Origin: Chloroflexota bacterium
GTDB lineage: Bacteria > Chloroflexota > Dehalococcoidia > Dehalococcoidales > UBA3254
Length of the DNA: 9,526 nucleotides
Assembly: GCA_017860765.1 (NCBI GenBank)
Contig: JAGDMY010000104.1
Coordinates: forward strand, 1-9,526
Direction: 5' to 3'
Shown: one piece after another, positions 1 to 5,600 of the stretch
How the letters are laid out: the number at the start of each line of letters is the position of its first letter
Position numbering within the stretch: position 1 is the first letter of the stretch
Notes under the pieces: generated by a model
The model's database searches: none
The model's input: only the letters and a program-made list of their open reading frames with translations
Told to the model about the DNA's origin: nothing
Made by a program: the position numbers and the translations under genes

Positions 1-35
1 CCAATTCATCCCGTGAGGTGGACTTGTGAGGATTA

Positions 36-530
36 TTATACGAGAAGGAAAAAACCGGGTGGTGAGCTTTCCAGAAGATGTCTGGAGCATTTCGAAGGTA
101 TCTTTCTTTCAGACTGCCGGTATTGCCGGGCGAATCTATAGATCAAGGCATGATTTAACCTGGTATCCTTGGAAACCCGGTTGAGGGTCAGTCCCTGTCC
201 CTGGCTCTGAGCCAGGCTCAACCAGCAGGGACGTGGGCCATGCTCAAACAGGAGAGCTGCGATCGATTCTTTGGAGGCAGGGGCAGTACCTATAGAAAAT
301 CGGGGGGAAATAGCGGCCGAAGCCCAGAAATCATTATGCAGCCGGAGAAGAAGCCAATTTTGCGGGAGCGAGATTGGCCCCCAAACGGGTCCGGAGGCCT
401 GGACGGGTGAATCGCTTTCGGCAAGCAACAAATTGCCTTCGATGAGCGCGGCCTGCTGCTTGCTACCAGCAATAGCCGCCGTCATAATCGATAACAGTAT
501 GAGCAAAACAGTAAAAATGGTCTTGCCCAT
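36..530 (-). CDS. Hypothetical exported protein with N-terminal signal peptide
   Basis: A 164-residue protein of no family I recognise. Residues 1-22 form a textbook Sec signal peptide: Lys3, a hydrophobic core at about 5-20 (FTVLLILLSIM) and a small-residue cleavage site (AIA-G or AIAG-S). The mature part, about 142 residues, is mixed and Trp/Pro-containing, with only two cysteines (in RPCWL and SKCSR), so it is not an obvious cytochrome or iron-sulfur protein. The start is supported by GGGTGG ending about 6 nt before the ATG on the minus strand. It is transcribed away from the hdr operon and shares no visible function with it. The Arg/Ser-rich C-terminal third looks less protein-like, so the end could be a frameshifted or decayed tail. 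The opposite-strand frame at 271-558 was judged a shadow. Moderate confidence that it is a real gene, none in its function. Confidence 0.55.
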   Translation of the reverse strand: MGKTIFTVLLILLSIMTAAIAGSKQQAALIEGNLLLAESDSPVQASGPVWGPISLPQNWLLLRLHNDFWASAAISPRFSIGTAPASKESIAALLFEHGPRPCWLSLAQSQGQGLTLNRVSKDTRLNHALIYRFARQYRQSERKIPSKCSRHLLESSPPGFFLLV

Positions 531-606
531 TTATTACCACCCTTCGAGGTCAGCCTGATTCGTTATTAACTGCCAGTTTGATAAAGGGATACCGTACGAT
601 AACCTA

Positions 607-635
607 AGTATACACCATATTATATGGAATTTGAA
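607..635 (-). promoter_or_regulatory. Possible promoter of the minus-strand exported protein gene
   Basis: On the minus strand, TTCAAA (630-635) and TATACT (607-612) are separated by exactly 17 nt, giving a weak -35 with a good -10. Transcription would start near 600, leaving a leader of about 70 nt before the ATG at 530. An alternative -10, TATAAT, lies at 619-624 within a near-palindromic AT-rich stretch but has no convincing -35. This is consensus matching only. Confidence 0.3.
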
Positions 636-698
636 TATACATCTACTTTCTGCGACCGCGGACCATCTTTAAAGCCAGATCAAAACAACTCCGGCCCC

Positions 699-727
699 TT
701 GACAATCGAATACGATTGTGATAGATT
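699..727 (+). promoter_or_regulatory. Sigma70-type promoter with a palindrome in the spacer
   Basis: A perfect -35 TTGACA (699-704), a 17-nt spacer and a -10 TAGATT (722-727) predict transcription from about 734. The arms CAATCG (703-708) and CGATTG (713-718) form an inverted repeat around AATA, overlapping the -35 end and filling most of the spacer, where a repressor could sit. This is the best promoter match in the window. It does not head the hdr operon directly, because an intrinsic terminator lies at 955-989; it fits a short transcript of about 255 nt instead. Confidence 0.6.
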
Positions 728-775
728 AAAATTGAATCTGCATCGAAAACCCGAGTGTCGCTTCCGGAGGTTTTA

Positions 776-820
776 ATGCTGCTAACCAAGGTATTTGGAG
801 TGCGCCAGGTTGATAGTTGA
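776..820 (+). CDS. Possible 14-residue leader peptide
   Basis: GGAGG (766-770) sits 5 nt before an ATG that opens a 14-codon frame, MLLTKVFGVRQVDS, ending in TGA at 818-820. The ribosome site is ideal in sequence and spacing. The frame lies inside the structured RNA candidate and runs into its CCAGGTT arm (805-811), so ribosome movement could in principle affect folding. There is no run of regulatory codons as in amino acid attenuators. Such a short frame can easily arise by chance. Confidence 0.2.
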   Translation: MLLTKVFGVRQVDS

Positions 821-841
821 CGCCCCGATAGTATCGGGGCG
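821..841. repeat. Near-perfect palindrome with CCCCGATA/TATCGGGG arms
   Basis: CGCCCCGATA (821-830) and TATCGGGGCG (832-841) are perfect 10-bp inverted arms around a single G. It lies at the tip of the outer CCAGGTT/AACCTGG stem in the RNA candidate. It is either the apical hairpin of that RNA or a small dispersed palindromic element that landed there. Only one copy is in the window. Confidence 0.5.
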
Positions 842-954
842 GGCAAAAACTCGAACCTGGCTCGGGTTAGAGTTATGGCCAATCTTTTAAAAGAGGCCAA
901 ATTAAAGGAGTGTTGCACTCCAGGAGCCGGGTTCGAGACTTAAATTAGTATTAT

Positions 955-989
955 ACGGGAGATATTCTGACGATATCTCCCGTTTTATT
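955..989 (+). terminator. Rho-independent terminator
   Basis: ACGGGAGATAT (955-965) and ATATCTCCCGT (973-983) form a perfect 11-bp stem around a 7-nt loop, followed by a T-rich tail at 983-989 (TTTTATT). It ends transcripts from the promoter at 699-727 and insulates the hdr operon, unless it is read through or antiterminated. On the other strand the stem is followed by a less regular AT stretch, so + is the preferred direction. Confidence 0.75.
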
Positions 990-1117
990 ATCCATTTCCA
1001 GGCTGCCCGGGCTTGAGAAACTTATGTTTTTAGAAACAGCCCAACCGCCAGATGAGACCGCTCCGGCGACTTGCTCAAACGGCCCCTAAGTAGTAATATA
1101 AAGATGAATATAGATAA

Positions 1118-1146
1118 TTTACAGTGGTGTATAATATTTATATACC
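1118..1146 (+). promoter_or_regulatory. Likely promoter of the hdrCBA-mvhD-metVF operon
   Basis: TTTACA (1118-1123) and TATACC (1141-1146) are 17 nt apart, in a very AT-rich stretch 54-82 nt before the chosen hdrC start. Transcription would begin near 1153 and give a leader of about 47 nt. A better -10 consensus, TATAAT at 1130-1135, overlaps the spacer but has no recognisable -35 at the right distance. No other convincing promoter is seen within the operon, whose genes are nearly contiguous, so this or read-through from 699 probably drives all six genes. Confidence 0.4.
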
Positions 1147-1170
1147 CCTAGCCTGAATGTTAAACCAGCA

Positions 1171-1186
1171 TGCCCTTTAAAGGGCA
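1171..1186. promoter_or_regulatory. Perfect 16-bp palindrome at the hdrC ribosome binding site
   Basis: TGCCCTTTAAAGGGCA is a perfect dyad with no central gap. It lies about 18-33 nt downstream of the predicted operon transcription start, and its last A is the first base of the AAAGGA ribosome site (1186-1191) of hdrC. Such placement suits a repressor operator acting as a roadblock, or an mRNA hairpin that limits access to the ribosome site. The binding factor is unknown. Confidence 0.45.
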
Positions 1187-1199
1187 AAGGAAAACCAGA

Positions 1200-1778
1200 A
1201 TGGCAGAGGCAAAGACAACCGGGACACTACCTTCAAATCCCATATCCCGTGAAAAAATAGAAGCAGCCAGCCAAGAAAAAATCGCAGCCTGCTACCAGTG
1301 CCAAAAATGTACCAATGGCTGCCCCCTGACCTTCGCCATGGATATCAAACCCCACCAGGCCATGCACTGCCTGCAGCTGGGCCTGACCGACGAGGTCATT
1401 GATAGTGACACCATCTGGGTCTGCGCTTCCTGCGAGACCTGCACGACCCGCTGCCCGAATGATATCGATATCGCCCACGTGATGGATACGCTAAGGCAAA
1501 TGTCAATTAAAAGGGGGGTCAAGGCTTCTCAGAAAGGGGCCCCGGCCTTCCACAGGGCTTTTCTCTCAAATGTAAAAAGATTAGGCAGAATGCACGAGCT
1601 GTCGCTGGTAACCGGCTACACTCTGCGAAGCTCGGGTATTAAAGGTTTAATCCAACAGGCCAGGCTGGGCTTGAAGATGATGCGCAAGGGCAAATTTAAG
1701 CTGGTGCCGGACCGCCTGAGCGCCGGCCGGGAAGTCAAAGACATTTTCCGGAATTCGGAGAGGACGGACAAGCCATGA
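1200..1778 (+). CDS. hdrC: Heterodisulfide reductase-like subunit C (two [4Fe-4S] ferredoxin protein)
   Basis: HdrC-type electron-transfer subunit that passes electrons between the flavoprotein HdrA and HdrB in the cytoplasm. It has two classic cluster motifs, C31-x2-C34-x2-C37-x3-C41 and C75-x2-C78-x2-C81-x3-C85, followed by a basic helical C-terminal half of about 100 residues without cysteines. At 192 residues it is normal for the family. I chose the ATG at 1200 rather than the in-frame ATG at 1170, because AAAGGA (1186-1191) lies 8 nt before it; the 1170 start has no ribosome site and would begin on the palindrome. The stop codon overlaps the hdrB start by 4 nt (ATGA, 1775-1778), indicating translational coupling. 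No transmembrane segment is visible, so this is not an HdrE- or DsrM-type membrane complex. Confidence 0.92.
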   Translation: MAEAKTTGTLPSNPISREKIEAASQEKIAACYQCQKCTNGCPLTFAMDIKPHQAMHCLQLGLTDEVIDSDTIWVCASCETCTTRCPNDIDIAHVMDTLRQMSIKRGVKASQKGAPAFHRAFLSNVKRLGRMHELSLVTGYTLRSSGIKGLIQQARLGLKMMRKGKFKLVPDRLSAGREVKDIFRNSERTDKP

Positions 1779-2629
1779 AAGTCTCCTATTATCCCGGATG
1801 TTCTCTGGACAGCACCGCCATAGAATATAATCAATCGCTCGAAGCGGTAGCCAGGACACTTGGCATTGAACTGGAGGAGTTGCCGGACTGGACCTGCTGC
1901 GGCTCTTCATCGGCACATGCCACTAATGACGATCTGGCTTTATCTCTGGCCGGCCGCAACTTGATCGCGGCTGATAAAATCGGCCGGGATCTTCTGGTCC
2001 CCTGCGCCGCCTGCTACCAGAGATTGAAATCGGCAGAAAAGCAATTAAAGGCCGGGAAATCCATTGAGGGCATACACTACCATTACCATGGCAAGTTCCA
2101 AATTAAGCACACTTCCGACTTTATCTGGGAAGTGCTGGGAGAAAAAGCCATTGCCGCCAGGGTCATTAAACCTCTGGTCGGGTTGAGTCCGGTCTGCTAT
2201 TACGGGTGTCTGACTGCCCGGCCCCCCAAAGTCACCGATGCCAAAAATCCCGAGGACCCGCAGTCCATGGACCAGATTATGGCCCTGCTGGGCGCCGACG
2301 TGAAAAATTGGTCTTATAAGACCGACTGCTGCGGCGGAAGCTTGATGTTTACCCACCCTGATCTGGCCAAGAGGCTAGTCAAAAAACTTTTCGATATGAC
2401 GCTGGAAGCCGGGGCTGACTGCATCGTGGTGGGATGCCCGATGTGCCAGTCTAACCTGGATACCCGGCAGAATGAAATAGTGCAGGACAATGGCGCGCCC
2501 TATAATCTTCCCATCTATTATTTTACCGAGCTGATGGCCCTGGCCTTTGGTACACCCAATGTAAAAAAGTGGCTCGGCAAGCATATGACGGAAGCCAGCA
2601 CACTGTTGAAGCAGAAGGGATTACTGTGA
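1775..2629 (+). CDS. hdrB: Heterodisulfide reductase-like subunit B (two CCG domains)
   Basis: HdrB-type subunit. In methanogens this protein holds two noncubane [4Fe-4S] clusters and reduces the CoM-CoB disulfide; in bacteria without those thiols the acceptor is usually unknown. Both full CCG motifs are present: C9-x31-C41-C42-x34-C77-x2-C80 and C145-x39-C185-C186-x34-C221-x2-C224. All ligands are intact, so it should be catalytically competent. At 284 residues it is the usual length. It starts within the hdrC stop (ATGA) behind a GGAGAGG-type ribosome site, and ends 25 nt before hdrA. A His-rich stretch (HYHYHGK, about 101-107) lies between the two domains. Within the metVF cluster it most likely serves as the second electron exit of a bifurcating complex. 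Confidence 0.93.
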   Translation: MKVSYYPGCSLDSTAIEYNQSLEAVARTLGIELEELPDWTCCGSSSAHATNDDLALSLAGRNLIAADKIGRDLLVPCAACYQRLKSAEKQLKAGKSIEGIHYHYHGKFQIKHTSDFIWEVLGEKAIAARVIKPLVGLSPVCYYGCLTARPPKVTDAKNPEDPQSMDQIMALLGADVKNWSYKTDCCGGSLMFTHPDLAKRLVKKLFDMTLEAGADCIVVGCPMCQSNLDTRQNEIVQDNGAPYNLPIYYFTELMALAFGTPNVKKWLGKHMTEASTLLKQKGLL

Positions 2630-2654
2630 GGGAATACCCTATAAGGATACTGTA

Positions 2655-5600
2655 ATGGTTGAAGGTAATAAAAAGAAAATCGGGGCGGTAATGGTGGTGG
2701 GGGGCGGCATCACCGGGATGCAGTCAGCCCTCGACCTGGCGAATTCAGGCTTTAAAGTCTACCTGATAGAGAAGACTTCCTCGATCGGCGGCCGGATGTC
2801 ACAGCTGGACAAGACCTTTCCTACCAACGACTGCTCGATGTGTATGATTTCTCCCAAGCTGATCGAAGTCGCCAAACATCGCAATATCGAGCTCATTACC
2901 AACGCCGAAATTGAATCTTTAGAGGGCCAGGAGGGGGATTTCCATGCCCGGGTCCTAAAGAAGCCCCGCTATATTGATATCGAAAAATGCAGCGGCTGCG
3001 GGGACTGCGTGACCGCTTGTCCTGTGGAACTGAAGAATGAATTCGAACAGGGCCTGAGCCAGCGCAAAGCGGCCTACAAGCGTTATCCGCAAGCCATACC
3101 CGGCGCCATGGCTATCACCAAAACAGCCCGCCCGCCCTGCAAGCTCACCTGCCCCGCCGGCTGCAACGGACAGGGTTATATCGCCTTGACCTCCAAGGGC
3201 AAATATCTGGAGGCCCTGAATCATATCCAGCAGTGGATCCCGATCCCCGCTTCAGTCGGCCGCATCTGCCATCATCCCTGCGAGCAGCAATGCAACCGCG
3301 GCCAGATCGACGAGCCGCTGGGCATAGCACCTATTAAAGCCTTCGTTGCCGATACCGTCCGCCGCAAAAGGGCCGAAGGCACCATCCCCCCGCCGGAAAA
3401 ACCGGTTATAGACCCCTCTAAACCCCGGGTCGCTGTAATCGGGTCAGGTCCTTCAGGACTGGCCTGCGCCTATGACCTCGTGAAACTCGGCTATCCGGTC
3501 ACCATTTTCGAAGCCGCCTCCCGCCCCGGCGGTCAGCTGCAGTGGGCCATCCCCAAATACCGCCTGCCCAAAGAGGTCCTGGAGGCGGATATCAAAGATA
3601 TTACCGATCTGGGAGTAGAACTCAAGCTCAATGCTCCCATCGACGGTCAACTTTCCCTGGCCCAACTGAAATCTCAAGGCTACGAAGCCATCTATCTGGC
3701 TATCGGCGCCGGAAAAAGTCGCAGCCTGGATATCCCCGGGATTGACCGGCCGGGTGTGCTGCTGGCGCTGGACTTTCTCAAAAAAGTCAATGAAGGACAG
3801 CCCGTAAATCTGGGACAGCGGGTAGTGGTGGTGGGGGGCGGCAACGTAGCTACAGATGTCGCCAGAAGCGCCCGCCGCCTGGGGGTTCCCGAAGTTCATG
3901 CCTTCTGTCTTGAGGCGCGCCACGAGATGCCGGCCCACCCCTGGGAGATCGTGGAGTCCCAAATCCATAATTCATGGGGACCTAAAGAGATTTTCGCCAA
4001 AGACGGCCAAGTCTCCGGCATCGAATTCATGAAATGCACCTCGGTCTTTGACAAAGACCGTAAATTCAACCCAACTTATGATCCGAATGTGACCACCCAA
4101 ATTGACTGCGACACCGTCATCATCGCCATCGGACAGGCTACCGACCTCTCCGCGATATCCCGGGAAAGCCGGGTAAAAGCCACCCGCGGCGGGTGGTTGA
4201 TCGCCGACCCGCTGACTCTAGCCACCGACGAGGAAGCCGTCTTCGCCGGCGGCGATGCCGTATCCGGACCTAAATCGGCAGTGGAAGCCATCGGCCAGGG
4301 GCATGAAGCCGCAATCTCTATCGACCGCTATCTGAAAGGGCAGGACCTCAAAGAGGACCGCGTGAAGGCCAAAGAAGAGCCGGCGCCCATCCCTGAAGGC
4401 CAGCACCCCAGGAAAAAGCGGGTGCCGATGAATATGATCTCTCTCCAACAGAGGACTTCCAGCTTTGCCGAGATAAACCTGGGCTACAGTGAAGAGGAAG
4501 CCAAAAGGGAGGCTGATCGCTGCCTGAACTGCGGAATGTGCAGCGAGTGCCTCCAGTGTGTAGCCGTCTGCCAGGCCAAAGCCATCGACCATACCCAGAA
4601 GGCCGAACATTTAGATATCAAAGTCGGGTCGGTGGTCCTGGCCCCCGGTTTTGATCCTTTCGATGCCAGAATCAAGGGCGAATACGGCTACGGCCGCCTG
4701 CCCAATGTGGTGACCAGCCTCGAATTTGAGCGCATTCTGTCCGCCTCCGGGCCCTATCAGGGCCAGGTCAAAAGGCCTTCCGACGGGAAACACCCGCTTA
4801 AAATAGCCTGGATTCAATGCGTCGGCTCACGTGATAAGAGCTGCGGGCGCGACTATTGCTCTTCCGTCTGCTGCATGTATGCCACCAAGGAAGCCATTAT
4901 CGCCCGTGAGCATGACAGCCATATCCAGCCGACCATTTTCTATAACGATATCCGCGCCTACGGCAAAGGCTTCGAAAGATATTATGAGTCCGCTAAGGCT
5001 AAATTCGGCGTGCGTTATATAAATAGCCTCCCTTCCGGGGTCAAAGAACTGCAAAAGAGCCATAATCTGCTTTTGGAATATACCGCGGAAAACGGTGAGA
5101 AGGTCCAGGAAGAATTCGACATGGTTGTCCTCTCCATCGGGCTGGTCCCCGCAGCCGGGACCAAGGAGCTGGCGGAGAAAGTCGGCATTCAACTGGATAA
5201 ATTCGGCTTTTGCGCCGGTGATGAAATGCAGCCCGGCGCCACTGCCAGGCCCGGCGTTTACGTGGCCGGGGCATTCAGCGCTCCCATGGACATTCCGGAA
5301 TCGGTCATGAGCGGCAGCGGGGCGGCCTGTCTGGCCGGTCAGGCGGTCCATGAATCGCGCGGCACCCTGGTCACCGAGAAAATCTATCCGGATGAAAAGG
5401 ATGTCACCGCAGAAGAACCGCGGGTAGGCGTCTTTATCTGCCGCTGCGGCACCAACATCGCCCGCGTGGTGAACGTCCCGGCGGTGGTTGAATACGCTAA
5501 GACCATACCCAACGTGGTCCACGCCGAAGAAAATCTCTATACCTGCTCTACGGACACCCAGGAAAAGGTCATCAAAGCCATCAAGGAGAAGGACCTGAAC

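Larger units (their letters stand above)
734..989 (+). ncRNA. Candidate structured small RNA (or terminated leader), about 255 nt
   Basis: The segment is bounded by a strong promoter (start near 734) and an intrinsic terminator (955-989), and it is full of complementary arms. AACCCGAG 748-755 pairs with CTCGGGTT 861-868. CCAGGTT 805-811 pairs with AACCTGG 854-860, directly abutting the previous arm. CGCCCCGATA 821-830 pairs with TATCGGGGCG 832-841. A hairpin with GGCC ends covers 877-898, and GGAGTG 907-912 pairs with CACTCC 916-921. The 5' end (about 730-753) can also pair discontinuously with 928-946 (CCCG/CGGG, CGAA/TTCG, TCT/AGA, AATT/AATT). I cannot match it to tmRNA, RNase P RNA, 6S RNA, SRP RNA, a T-box or a riboswitch I know. 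It could be a free regulatory RNA or an attenuated leader for the operon starting at 1200. The structure was derived by eye, without energies or alignment. Confidence 0.4.

Noticed and set aside
271..558. 95-aa plus-strand frame opposite the exported protein gene
   Set aside because: It is antisense to a frame with signal peptide and ribosome site, and its own protein shows no domain-like or exported character.
643..918. 91-aa minus-strand frame
   Set aside because: It lies across the promoter and the structured RNA arms, is Arg/Ser-rich without recognisable motifs, and its existence is explained by the palindromes.
1026..1037. Small hairpin GTTT-TTAG-AAAC as a second terminator
   Set aside because: Only a 4-bp AT-rich stem with no T tract after it; the terminator at 955-989 already explains termination.
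1170..1199. Upstream start of hdrC at the ATG 1170
   Set aside because: It has no ribosome site, its first codons are the 16-bp palindrome, and the ATG at 1200 has AAAGGA at proper spacing.
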